Below the pieces are notes generated by a model. It was not told the origin of the DNA and ran no database searches. It was given only the letters and a program-made list of their open reading frames with translations. DNA of 64,000 nucleotides from Pegoplata infirma (taxonomy: Eukaryota; Arthropoda; Insecta; Diptera; Anthomyiidae). Shown piece after piece: positions 51,592 through 62,329 of this stretch (positions within the stretch are counted from its first letter, which is position 1; each line of letters opens with the position of its first letter). The stretch lies in assembly GCA_963921195.1 (NCBI GenBank), contig OY992537.1, positions 92,896,736 to 92,960,735 of the forward strand, in the 5' to 3' direction. A program made the translations under genes and the position numbers.

Positions 51592-52808
51592 CACTGCGGA
51601 ACACTAAAAAATAAACAAGAGTTACGACCATCATTTCTATATATTTCGGACATGCTCATTCGAATGGCGTACTCCGTTTTTCGATGTATGGTACAGTTTT
51701 CTTGCAAAATGTCGTTAAAGATTTGCTGATTTCGAGCCACTTTTTTAACAAAGAAATTTGCAAAGTTAATGATTTATAAATTTTATGGCATGTAAAACAA
51801 AGATGTGACTTGTAGCAATATTTCTTATGCAAATTTGGTTCAAAGTTTGTTATCTTAAGCCCTTTAATTCGCCAATTTCTTAATTTTTTAGGGTTTTCGC
51901 GAAATTAACAGCCAAATTGGTCTTCGATAAAAAACTTGCTTTTAGTGAATCAAAAAGACATCCCTAACAATACGAATAGTGGACAAAAAACAGCTATGTT
52001 ATATGGACCATCATGATGAAAATCGCGAAAAACCGTTTTTTTGTATATGCCAGCATCACTTTACGACATGATTTAAGACTCCATCTTTTAGTATATAATG
52101 TGGGATTCTTAAACAATTAACTGACCAAAAATTTGGCCAAAAAAGTTTTCATTTGCAAAAGTTATCTTAACAAAAACTATAATTATTGTAGGGTTAACAG
52201 TGAAATAATAGTTTTTGTTAAGATAACTTTTGCAAATGAAAACTTTTTTGGCCAAATTTTTTGTCAGTTAATTGTTTAAGAATCCCACATTATATACTAA
52301 AAGATGGAGTCTTAAATCATCTCGTAAAGTGATGCTGGCATATACAAAAAAAACGGTTTTTCGCGATTTTCATCATGATGGTCCATAAAACATAGCTATT
52401 TTTTGTCTACTATTCGTATTGTTAGGGATGCCTTTTTGATTCACTTAAAGCAAGTTTTTAATCAAAGACCAACTTGGCGGTTAATTTCGCGAAAACCTCA
52501 AAAAATTAATAAATTCGCGAATTTAAGGGCTTAAGATGAAAAACTTTAAACCAAATTGGCATAAGGAATATTGCTACAAGTCATATCTTTATTTTTCATG
52601 CCATACAATTTAAAATTCATTAACTTTGCAAATTTTTTTGTTGAAAATCTGGCTCGAAATCAGCAAATCTTTAACGACATTTTGCAAGAAAACTGTACCA
52701 TACATCGAAAAACGGAGTACGCCATTCGATTCAGCATGTCCGAAATATATAGAAATGGTGGTCGTACCTCTTGTTTTCTAAAATAGTGGTCACTTTTGTC
52801 ACGCAGTG
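51592..52808. mobile_element. nearly perfect 1.2-kb palindrome, TTA duplication
   Basis: Ends CACTGCGGAACAC (left) and the complement of CACTGCGTGACAAAAG (right). Beyond a small terminal indel the arms match for over 0.5 kb (GTTACGACCATCATTTC, GTATGGTACAGTTTTCTTGC, CATCATGATG), meeting at about 52190. TTA on both sides (51589-51591, 52809-52811). The 71-residue frame is arm sequence only. Confidence 0.85.
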
Positions 52809-52811
52809 TTA

Positions 52812-53445
52812 TTTAATATTATTTTATATACCCACACCCCAAAAGAGGGCGGACCTAAAAAATTATAATTTGTAATTTTCTTGGCCCAAGTGCAAGTCGA
52901 TGAACTTCATATGTCATAAAAGCAATTCATTTGTTGAACAAGTCACTCAAAAAATTTTTCATTAAAAAAATTATTTTTACACTAAAAAAAAGTGCTTTTA
53001 TAAAATTTCAAAAAATTAATTTTATTGGTATCTGTAAAAAAATTTTAACAAATAGGCCATTTAGTTGATTTAATGATAATTTGTTAATTGCAAATTTTAA
53101 TTAGGTACACTATTTAAATTTAAACTGATAATATTCTACATAAATTTCAATTGGAAAAGGTGTAGGAAATAACATAATCTTGTGATTTATTTCTAACGAA
53201 AATCAATTAACATAAAATGTAACTTGTGTATTGTTTATTGTTTATATTGATAGATATTACAAAAATTGTAAATAACAAATTAGTTATAAAGAAAGTCACA
53301 AGATGCAAATGATAATCTATACATAATACTGGGTGGCACTCATATCATATGCAGAGGAGTATGGCCGGCATTTCTTGCAGGTGTAAAAACAAAATATCAC
53401 TCATTGCTACAATAGAGACATAAGTCAAAAAACCTTATTTTGTAG
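52812..53445. other. no recognised gene or element
   Basis: AT-rich intron sequence. CACCCCAAAAGAGGGCGG near 52836 is the only GC-richer spot. Confidence 0.4.
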
Positions 53446-53930
53446 AAAATGTGCTTTAAGCACATTGAAATACTAAAAACAAATTGGGAAAATCTAAAAA
53501 AAATATTCAAAGTGTCCGATTTGACATGGAATGCCCCATATATATTCATGATCCTCGATCGATTTTAAGTCGATTTAGCGATGTCCGTCCGTCTGTCTGT
53601 CTGTCCGTAGAAAACACGCTACCTTTTGAAAGACTTTCAGAGGCTACTGAAGTGGTTCAAAAGTTATGCACGATAACTTTCGAAAGACAACAATGAGACT
53701 GCTGAAGCTTGACATGTAACTTTGCGTTCCCCAGGTCTATTTGGTATTAAATTTCAGCTCAATCGGTCTAGTGGTTCAAAAGTTATAAGCAAAACCCCGA
53801 ATTTCAGATTTTTATGTCTTAATACCACGTGGTAAACAAGTTTTAAAAGCATTGGTGGTAACTTAGCAATGCTTTTCAAACTTGTTTAGTTTAAAGCAAT
53901 GCTTTTTAAACTTGTAAACCGGTTAACCGG
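53446..53930. repeat. end of a TGGGGCATTCC element joined to a GTCCGTCCGTCTGTC repeat
   Basis: ACTAAAAACAAATTGGGAAA through AATGCCCCATA is the terminal repeat of the 8859 family. It is followed directly by GATCCTCGATCGATTTTAAG and GATGTCCGTCCGTCTGTCTG of the TATACCCTC repeat. Confidence 0.65.
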
Positions 53931-54665
53931 TTAACCGAAAAACCGGTTTTTTCCTAAAATTTCGGTTTTTTTGCAAACCGGTTAACCGGAATTGAAGATT
54001 TCCGGTGTACCGAAAACCGGTTTTTTTCTGTCGGTTAACCGGTTTTTTTAAATATATTCAAAACGGAATATTTTCGCAAATATTAAGGGTTTACACTTAT
54101 TTTTTATAATATTTTCAAAATTTCGTTGAAAACACATTAAAAATCCGCGAGAAAGAACGTCTAAAATATTTTTTGTCTTCAAGAAACAATTTTCTAAATA
54201 GGAATTTTATTCTGAAACTGATAAAAATTTGAAATACTCACCGTTGTAAGCGTTTTTTTTTTTTTGAACATTTCATGAAAAACCTAATAAGTGACTGTTA
54301 ACCAGATACTAAAATCCCTGTTAATGGCGAAAATGTCAATAAAAGCAAATAAAAATAAAATTCGGAACTGCAATTTACTTATAACGAATAAATGTATTTT
54401 TCTAAATAAAACCAATACAAATTAAATTAAAGTTCTAGTGAATATGGTCAATTAAAGTACATTATTTAAATATCGCTTTTTTATAGCGTAATAGTTGCAA
54501 ACCTTGCTGAAAGAAACAAATATGTTAACTTAAGCTTTATTCGCTTTATTATTTAATAAAAATAAGCTATTTTCAAGTATTTTTTGGTTTTTTCAGTTAA
54601 AGAAAAAAAAAAACCGGCTAACCGGTTTTTTTATTACGGTGTAACCGAGAAAACCGGTTAAATTT
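53919..54665. mobile_element. element rich in AACCGGTTAACCGG at both ends
   Basis: GTAAACCGGTTAACCGGTTA at the left and GAGAAAACCGGTTAAATT at the right bracket about 0.75 kb. The left 150 bp holds several CCGGTT/AACCGG repeats, the right 80 bp a smaller mirrored set. Subterminal repeats of this kind occur in non-autonomous hAT elements; a clean 8-bp duplication is not found. Confidence 0.5.
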
Positions 54666-54818
54666 TATGCAAAATAACGACAACAGTTCATGGCATTTGT
54701 TTTTCAACAGTTGTTTTTACTGAATTACTAATTGAGTTTGTTAGTTTAACCAACATTTTTTGAGTGTTAAATACCATCAGCGTTTTCCCATAGCAAAGAG
54801 TTTTCAGAGAGTTATTAT

Positions 54819-55037
54819 ACACCCAAAAAAAAACGTGGGTATTCAATACTAAAAATTTTACTAATGAACTAATTTTTTATCCAAAATGATCTATTCAAAA
54901 CCAGTAAAAATTACTAATTTTAGTACTTTGAAGATACTAAAAAACTACCGTACTACTGGAAATTAGTAACTTATTAGTAGATTTTGGTACCAAATCACTT
55001 ACTAATATTTTTACTGCAGAATTATTTTGAGTGTAGA
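54819..55037. mobile_element. ACACCCAAAA MITE
   Basis: ACACCCAAAAAAAAACGTGG to TTATTTTGAGTGTAG. Inverted relative of 34088-34293 (ACTAATTTTAGTACTTTGAA). Ends are similar to the CACTCAAAA group. Confidence 0.55.
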
Positions 55038-55239
55038 AAAAAACAAACATAAAAACTTGGGCGTACTGATTTGAGCTCAGAAAAAAATGGTCACCCTATA
55101 TATGTAGTCATATGTGAAATATATATGATTCATATTTGAACATTTTTCACTGGGTTGTTTTAAATGCGAATTTAACTAAAACACACATTAAAAATTTTAC
55201 AACACATTTGTAAAATAATATTTAAAAAAATGTACTCTA

Positions 55240-55670
55240 CTTTTTATACCCTCCCCTCAAGTGATAGAGGGTATATATAAGTTTGTCATTTTGTTTGTAA
55301 CACCTCGAAATATTGGTCTGAGACCCTATAAAGTATACATATTTATGATCCTCTATCGATTTTAAGACGATCTAGCGATGGCCGTCTGTCTGTTAAAAAC
55401 ACGCGTTTTCCTGGTCTGATTGATATTAAATTTCAGCGAAATCGGTCTAGTGGTTCCAAAGTTATGAGCAAAACCATGAATTTCAGATTAGTTTCACCTT
55501 AAATTCACGTGTTGAAAAACCTTTAAACATGTTTTAAAAACATTGGTAAGTCACAAAAATATTTTACAACGTATTTTTGTCACTCAAAAATATTTTTACA
55601 CTAACAAAAATACACTCAAAAAAAATTTACACTCAAAAAAATTTATTATTTTTTTTTTTTTTTAAATTAC
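55240..55670. repeat. TATACCCTCCCCT repeat fragment
   Basis: TATACCCTCCCCTCAAGTGA, GTTTGTAACACCTCGAAATA and GCGAAATCGGTCTAGTGGTT match the left arm of 58644-60186. It decays into CACTCAAAAA strings. Confidence 0.65.
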
Positions 55671-55672
55671 TA

Positions 55673-56469
55673 CACTCAAAATAATAACTCTGTTAAATTA
55701 CAGAAAAGCTCTGCTAATTTAACAGAGTACACCATACTTTTCCAGCTAACAACATTTCTTGGTAATTTTACTAAAAGACTCTGTAAAATGATTTTGACAA
55801 AAAACCTGTTAATTTACAGAGTTTATAGTAATATATTGGTTAAATATGAAAGCTTTTTGACAGAGAAAACTCTGTAATTTTATTTTAAAACTCTGTAAAA
55901 TAATTTGGACAAAAAACTGTTAATTTACAGAGTTTTTAGTAAAATATTGGTTAAATAAACCACCATTTAGCAAAGAAAGCTATGTAAATTTACATATATT
56001 TGTAAAATGCATTTGATGCAAAAAAAATTACAGAAAAAACTCTGTAAATTTACAGAGTTTAGATAAATGCATGTTATTTTGTAAATTTTTTATAAGATTT
56101 CTGAAACGATTTTTTTTGATAACTTTTTTTGCTACTTTTTTAACTTTTTCTCAAAAAAAATATACAGATAAAATTTTGATGTTTGGTAACAAAAACAAAA
56201 ACCACTCAAAACAGAAAACTTTTTTGGTTATAAAAAAATACGAAGTATTTTGCTTAAATCTGTATTTTAGCAGAAAACTCTGTTAATTATCTGTAAAATT
56301 AAGATTACAAAGTAAAAAGTAATATAACAGAGGAAACTTTGTTTTTTTGTCACAACAAAATACAAAGTATTTTCTTTAAATCTGTTTGACAGAAAACTCT
56401 GTCAAATATCTGTTAAATTGAGATTACAGTCATTTAACAGAGTATTTTACAGAGTTATTATTTTGAGTG
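55673..56469. mobile_element. CACTCAAAATAATAACTCTG MITE, TA duplication, 797 bp
   Basis: The left end CACTCAAAATAATAACTCTG has its inverted copy at the right (CAGAGTTATTATTTTGAGTG allowing small changes). TA is on both sides. Interior units such as AACTCTGTAAATTTACAGAG repeat many times in both orientations. No transposase. Confidence 0.82.
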
Positions 56470-56476
56470 TAATAAC

Positions 56477-57142
56477 CAGGGAAACCAAAAATATGCTCTA
56501 AAAAACACGTTTTATGCGCTTAAAAAATGCCCTTAAAAACGGAAAATATGCTCTAAAAACAATAAAAATATGCTCTTAAAAAAAATTATGTCCCCCTTTT
56601 TCGAGGTGTTTTTTTACAATTTTTAGAGAATAGGCCCAAAAAATACCGTTATGTGGGGTAGTTAGAGGGTTAATATTGGTTAATATGGGTTAATGAAGCA
56701 AGAACAGGCCAAAGCATAATCAATCGTCAGAACCCCGTTATTTTGGAAAAGAAAAAGAAACAAACAATTCAATCCACTTACAAAATTAAAAAAAAAAAAA
56801 AAAAATCCCAAAAAATTTTTGAAAATAAGTGTTGTTATAAAAAAATGGGAAAAACAATTCTTTAAAAATTAAAAAAATGCTCTAAAAACTTAAAAATATG
56901 CTCTAAAAAGTGAAAAAATGCTCTAAAAATTGAAAATATGCTCTAAAAATATGCTCTTATGATATATGCTCTTAAACCTAAAATATGCTAAAATATGCTC
57001 TTAAGGCTAAAATATGCAAAAATATGCTCTAACAAATAGATGCCAGATTTCTTAAAATCTTCTGAAACGGATAAATACCTTACCCATTTATCAATACAAA
57101 GCGCAGGAAAAAACATGATACTGCATATTTTTGGTTTCCCTG
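56477..57142. mobile_element. non-autonomous hAT element, 8-bp GTAATAAC duplication
   Basis: CAGGGAAACCAAAAATATGC and its exact inverted copy GCATATTTTTGGTTTCCCTG form the ends, with a perfect 8-bp duplication GTAATAAC (56469-56476, 57143-57150). The interior is full of ATATGCTCTAAAAA units. The left duplication includes the last base of the neighbouring MITE, so this element came later. Confidence 0.88.
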
Positions 57143-57152
57143 GTAATAACAA

Positions 57153-57300
57153 AAGTTTTTTATCACAAAATAAAATATTTCTAATCAAAATTGTTGTTTT
57201 TTTCGCGTTATAAAATTTACTATCACTTAAAAAGGGCATTGTGGAGGGTATTCAAAAATTCGGCCCTGTCGAATTTAACTTTTCTACTTGTTTTTAATGA
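57153..57300. repeat. CAAGTAGAAAAGTTAAATTCGAC repeat fragment
   Basis: ATCACTTAAAAAGGGCATTG and GTGGAGGGTATTC, then GTCGAATTTAACTTTTCTAC, recur at 60190-60325 and inverted at 59330-59470. It lies about 40 bases inside the intron donor side. Confidence 0.6.
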
Positions 57301-57340
57301 AAAATTTTACAAAAAATATTTTTTTAAAAAATTACTTACT

Positions 57341-57383
57341 TTTATGTTTATAGTGGGTTTTCCATTTGCGAAAAAATGCCATG
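57341..57383 (-). CDS. proposed first coding exon of the PTB adaptor
   Basis: The minus strand reads ATG followed by 13 codons (MAFFRKWKTHYKHK) and one further base, then a strong donor GTAAGT. The leftover base joins the two leading bases of the exon at 40180 to form a Lys codon, continuing KFTSDDAIDGEDWG without a shift. A short basic N-terminal exon fits small adaptor proteins. The evidence is the phase match, donor and ATG; no transcript is available. Confidence 0.6.
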
Positions 57384-58339
57384 GTCAGTCAGCAGTTACA
57401 GCTCAAATCTCCAATTCAAAGCCAAACAATATACAAAAACCAATTGAATGAAACAGATACAAAATAATTGCTCTAACTATGGTGGTGGTGGTGGCACAGC
57501 TTCACAAAATATACAAAATAATCGTTAAAAAACAATTAGATTGAATATAAAACAAACACTTGATAAATTGTTTGACGGGTAGAGATGAGTAGAGTGGAGT
57601 GAGTGAGTGACCACAAAGAGTATGTGTGTCTGTGTCTTCAAAGCACTTTACTAAATAAAATAAACGTTATTTTTTTTTAATTTTTTAAGTAATTAGTTAT
57701 TTTAACTAAACAAAAGTTTTGTTGTTAATTTTATTTTTTTCTTTATAATTATGACAATAAATTTTGTAAAACAACGCAATTTCAATTATGGGAATTTTTG
57801 TAAACAATTTTTTTTTATTTTTTTTAATATACACAGAAAACTTGTTTCTCCAACAAAATTTCAATACTAAATGAAACGAAAAATAATAAAATAATACATA
57901 TTATTATTAAACAACGTATTGCAAAAATTTGCAAAAAAAAAAAGTTGAAAAAATTTCTTGATCAGAAAAAAACAAAACAAAAATATAAAAAATAAATAAA
58001 AAATAAATAAAAACGTAAATAATTCCACAGAGCTTGATTTTTTCTTATTATTATTTTGCGAATAAGGCTGAAGTTCAAATGATAAGCTATACGCGCTCAA
58101 TGGCGGCGCCGACGCTTATGGAGGTCGGCTCAGTCCTATTGATAACCAACATCAGCCGACAGCTAGTGTAAAGAGTGTGCAAGCATACATATATTTTAAC
58201 CCTTAACTGAGCAAATTTGGTTAAACTGGTCCACATTTTAACCAAATTGGTGTCAAAAGTTGGAAAATGTTAAGTATGTTTTCTAAAAAATATTAAAAAA
58301 TATGAAAACGCGATTGTTGTAAAAATCCTGATCAGTTAT
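57384..58339. other. upstream region of the PTB gene
   Basis: Contains (GGT)n near 57480, GAGTGAGTGAGTGACC near 57598, and a GC-richer stretch at 58090-58160 (GGCGGCGCCGACGC, then GGCTCAGTCCTATT, an initiator-like TCAGTC on the + strand). It could hold 5' untranslated sequence and promoter; nothing decisive. Confidence 0.4.
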
Positions 58340-58612
58340 ATTGTTGCAACATAGCGTATGAGTAACATTTATGCAAATATAAAATACTCATCCGCAATGT
58401 TGAAACAAGAAAATATGTACAAGCAAATTACAAAATTGATATGAAATTTAAAATTCAAATACGATTTTCTCGAGAAAAAAAAAACGAAAACCACATCTCA
58501 GATTTTTTTTGTGTGGATAAACAAACATCTAAACTTTTAAAAAAAAGTTTAAAAAAAAATGTGGCCGGATTTTTCGCTGGACATTTGGTGTGGAATGCCT
58601 CATGAGGTAGAA
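58340..58612. repeat. TGAGGCATTCC-family fragment
   Basis: ATGAAATTTAAAATTCAAAT, CGATTTTCTCGAGAAAAAAA and GGACATTTGGTGTGGAATGC match the right part of 29266-30502, ending CCTCATGAGG where the TA-flanked border should be. Confidence 0.65.
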
Positions 58613-58643
58613 AAATATGTGTCCCGTAAATTTCTGAATATTT

Positions 58644-60186
58644 TTATACCCTCCACTCTAGTGATAGAGGGTATACATATATAAGTTTGTCATTCCGTTT
58701 GTAACACCTCGAAATATTGGTCTAGGACCCCATAAAGTATTCATGATCCTCGATCAATTTTAAGACAATCTAGCGATGTCCGTCCGTCTGTCCGTCTGTC
58801 TGTCTGTTGAAAACACGCTAACTTTTGAAAGACTTTACGGAGGCTCCTGACGTTTGGCATATATGTTGGGTATTGCAATACAGCGAAATCGGTCCAGTGG
58901 TTCAAAAGTTATGAGCAAATGACTGTATTTCGGCAAGGTTTTTTCGTGAATTTACGAGATACAAATCAAGCTAACTTTCAAAAGGCAGTTCTGAGGATGC
59001 TGAGGCCGGGCATATATTTTTGTCGTTCCCCTGGCCTGGTGAATTTCAAATTTCAGCCAAATCGGCCCAGTGGTTCAAAAGTTATTAGCAAAACCGTGAA
59101 TTTCAGATTAGCTTCACCTTAAATTCACGTGTTGAAAACCCGTTAAACATGTTTTAAAAACATTGTAGTCACAAAAATATTTTACAACGTATTTTTGTCA
59201 CTCAAAAATATTTTTAAACTAAAAAAAAAAAACAAATACACTCGAAAAAAATTTTACACTCAAAAAAATTTTACACTCAAAAAAAAATTTAGTAAATTTT
59301 TTTTTTTTTCAAAAATTAGTTTCAAACAAGTAGAAAAGTTAAATTCGACTTGGCCGAATCTATGAATACCCTCCACAATGTCCATTTTAAGTGATAATAA
59401 ATTTTCTAACGTGAAAAAATAACAGTTTTGATTAGAAATATTTTATTTTGTTTAAAAAATTTTTTTTTTAGTAATTTTTGACAAAAAAAAAATAATTTTC
59501 TAATTTTTTTTTTGAGTGTATAATTTTTTTTGAGTGTAAATTTTTTTTCGAGTGTATTTTTTTTTTTTTTTTTTTTTGTTTTGGTATAAAAATATTTTTG
59601 AGTGACAAAAATACGTTGTAAAATATTTTTGTGACTTACCAATGTTTTTAAAACAGGTGTAACGGGTTTTAAACACGTGAATTTTAGGTGAAGCTAATTT
59701 GAAATTCACGGTTTTGCTAATAACTTTTGGACCACTGGACCGATTTGGCTGAAATTCAATACGAAAGAGGCTTTAGGAACGCAAAAAAAAATATATATGC
59801 CAAGCTTCAGCATCCTCAGAATTGGTTTTCGAAAGTTATAGTGCCTTTTATCTCAAAAATTCACGAAAAACCCTTGCCGAATTTCAGTCTTTTGCTCATA
59901 ACTTTTGAACCACTGAACCGATTTCGCTGGATTGCAATACCAACCTGACCATGTAAATGCCCAACATATATTCCAAAACTTCAGGAGCCTCCGTTAAGTC
60001 TTTCAAAATTAGCGTGTTTTCAACAGACAGACGGACAGACGGACGGACATCACTAGATCGTCTTAAAATCGATCGAGGATCATGAATATATATACTTTAT
60101 GGGGTCCTATACCAATATTTCGAGGTGTTACAAACGGAATGACAAACTTATATATACCCTCTATCACTAGAGTGGAGGGTATAAAA
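58644..60186. mobile_element. 1.5-kb foldback of the TATACCCTC / GTCCGTCCGTCTGTC repeat
   Basis: The left arm (TATACCCTCCACTCTAGTGA, TTTGTCATTCCGTTTGTAAC, GATGTCCGTCCGTCTGTCCG, AATCGGCCCAGTGGTTCAAA) is mirrored by the right arm ending ACTAGAGTGGAGGGTATAA. The loop around 59330-59470 contains another repeat (AAGTTAAATTCGACTTGGCC). The 67-, 73- and 78-residue frames are arm sequence. Confidence 0.75.
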
Positions 60187-60189
60187 ATT

Positions 60190-60325
60190 GTTTTACACAA
60201 AATAAAATATTTCTAATCAAAAAATTTTTTTTCACGTTAGAAAATTTACTATCACTTAAAAAGGGCATTGTGGAGGGTATTCATAGATTCGGCCAAGTCG
60301 AATTTAACTTTTCAACTTGTTTTTT
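60190..60325. repeat. GGCCAAGTCGAATTTAAC repeat fragment
   Basis: Inverted counterpart of 59335-59470 and direct counterpart of 57153-57300. Confidence 0.6.
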
Positions 60326-60334
60326 TTACGTTTA

Positions 60335-61546
60335 GATTTTTGTCTATCCACACAAAAAAATCAGACATGTATTTTTGTTTTTTTTTTCGAGAAAAATCGC
60401 ATTTGAATTTCATAAAAATTTAGTAATTTGCTTGTATTTTCTTGTTTCAACATAGCGTATGAGTAACATTTATGCAAATACTTAATACTCATCCGCAATG
60501 TTGAAACAAGAAAATAGAAGCAAATTACAAAATTGTTATGAAATTTAAAATTCAAATGCGATTTTCTTGAAAAAAAAACGAAAAGCACATCTCTGAATTT
60601 TTCTGTGTGGATAGACAAACATCTAACCTTTAAAAAAAAGTTAAAAAAACGGTGTCCGGATTTTTGATAAATTGACTTTTTTGAAAAACGGAAAATTTCA
60701 GAACGGGTTCTAAAATTTTCCAAAAAGAAAAAAAAAAAAAAAATTATATTAGAATATAAATCTTTGAGATTATGGCAGAGACCATAACCGTTATGAGATT
60801 TATTGAAAAAACTCAAACTAAACTGTTCAAAAATATTATTTTGAAATAGAAATTTAAAATAACAGTTTCAAAAAATTTATATAAATATCTGTCCAAAATA
60901 ACAGAAATAAAAAACTTTTATTTTTTTTAACTGTTATCAAATACTCTTTGAGCCTTATAAAATTTGATATATTTAAGTAAAACTAAAATAAACGCATACA
61001 AAAGAATCCTATTGATAGCTAATACCTCAATTATTGATTTGAACATTAAAACTTTGATTGATTTGAATACAAATAACTGTTATAACAGTTATTTAAAATA
61101 AATAAATGTTATTTTAAACTTTTTGAACAAAAAGTTTTTAATTACTGTTATTTTATACTTTTATTGATAAAAATCAAAAAATAAAAGTTATTGCAAATTT
61201 TAACACGGGACATCTCTAGAAGTCTTTCCATATATATAATGCATATTTTGGACAACATTCGTTTAATGATTTTTTTAAAGCAAAATAACACATATAACTG
61301 TTTTATTTGGTCTCTGGATTATGGTGCATTCCGCTTTAATTTGATAAATATTTAATCAAGGCAACTAGACACAAATTTGACAATTTTTTCAATATTTGAC
61401 CACGCCTCCTAAGCCAAATTTCTGAAAAATTGAAAAACCAAAAACGCAATTTTCTTAGTTTCATATAGGGCTATCCATACAAATTATTCAGAAATTCACT
61501 GAACATATGCTTTTCTGTAGCGGGACATTTGGTGTGAAATGCCTCA
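60335..61546. repeat. TGAGGCATTCC-family copy, interrupted
   Basis: Shares CGATTTTTCTCGA-type and GACCACGCCTCCTAAGCC stretches with 29266-30502 and ends GGTGTGAAATGCCTCA-TA at 61546. Interrupted by the hAT-type element at 60776-61316. The 151-residue minus frame is repeat translation. Confidence 0.65.
60776..61316. mobile_element. non-autonomous hAT element, 8-bp GATTATGG duplication
   Basis: CAGAGACCATAAC at the left and TGGTCTCTG at the right are inverted ends. GATTATGG flanks both (60768-60775, 61317-61324). The uninterrupted sister sequence at about 30272 reads GAGATTGTAGTGCATTCC, confirming the insertion. The interior is rich in AACAGTTAT/ATAACTGTTA words. Confidence 0.85.
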
Positions 61547-62329
61547 TATGTAAAAATCGGGAATGTTGTTTGTGTGGGGACTACACGAAATACTGTTTTG
61601 ATTTCTTTTAAATTAAAAGTTTTCAATGCAAAATACATTTGCCTACCTATCTGCCAAACTTTGATAGGATACCTATAAAAATAATGTTGGTAGGCTCATT
61701 TTACTCATACCACTGTGCAACAAGAAAAATGAACCTCAATTGCTTCAACGGACATTTTTTAAAACACCAAAACTTTTCTAAAAAATTAAAACTTTTCTAA
61801 AAAACCAAAACCCCTCAAGGATGCCAAGGGCTAAGATTATCGGATTTTGCTAAAATTAATTTTAAATGAAAGTTTGTCTAAAGCTCTGTGAAAGGTTCAA
61901 AGAAAAACAATTTTGAGATTTTTGTTTTAAATTTCTTAAACGTTGGAAAAAAACGTTTTTTTTTTACAAATTTTAAATAGCGATATCTCGAAAACCGTTC
62001 GACTGATTTTTTTTATTCGTGCTCAGCGTGTCAAAATTAACAAATATGATGTGTCGCAAGAAATATATATTTTTTTAAACTTTCAAAAAATCAAAACTTT
62101 GATCGCCGGGCTACACGGGTAAATTTAATTCGTTTGACCCCAAATTTGTAACACATTACTTTAACTAGTTTTCTACACTAATTAAAGGTGTAACAAAAGA
62201 TGGATCCAATAGGACCATGTTTGGATTTAGGAGCCATTTTCCGGACAAGACTGATGGAAGGTATTATAAGATCGAGTAGTATATGATCGGTCAAATCATA
62301 TACAAATAACGTTGAACCCTGCAGTTAAG
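61547..62329. repeat. GGTCGGTC-type repeat split by a CACTGTGCAACA end
   Basis: 61550-61712 and 62110-62300 resemble parts of 37379-38200 (ACATTTGCCTACCTATCTGCC; GTTTGGATTTAGGAGCCATTTTCCGG). Between them, from 61714, CACTGTGCAACAAGAAAAAT looks like one terminus of the palindromic CACTG family without a visible partner. Confidence 0.5.

Larger units (their letters stand above)
40181..57340 (-). other. proposed ~17-kb intron of the PTB adaptor gene
   Basis: Donor GTAAGT at 57340 and acceptor TTACAG ending at 40181 are joined by matching phase (1 + 2). The intron is filled by at least eight mobile elements, a satellite array and decayed repeats, and contains no other supported coding exon except a doubtful fragment at 48401-48613. 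Confidence 0.6.

Noticed and set aside
60361..60816. 151-codon minus-strand frame
   Set aside because: Lies in the TGAGGCATTCC-family copy and crosses a hAT insertion border; poly-F and repeat-derived sequence.
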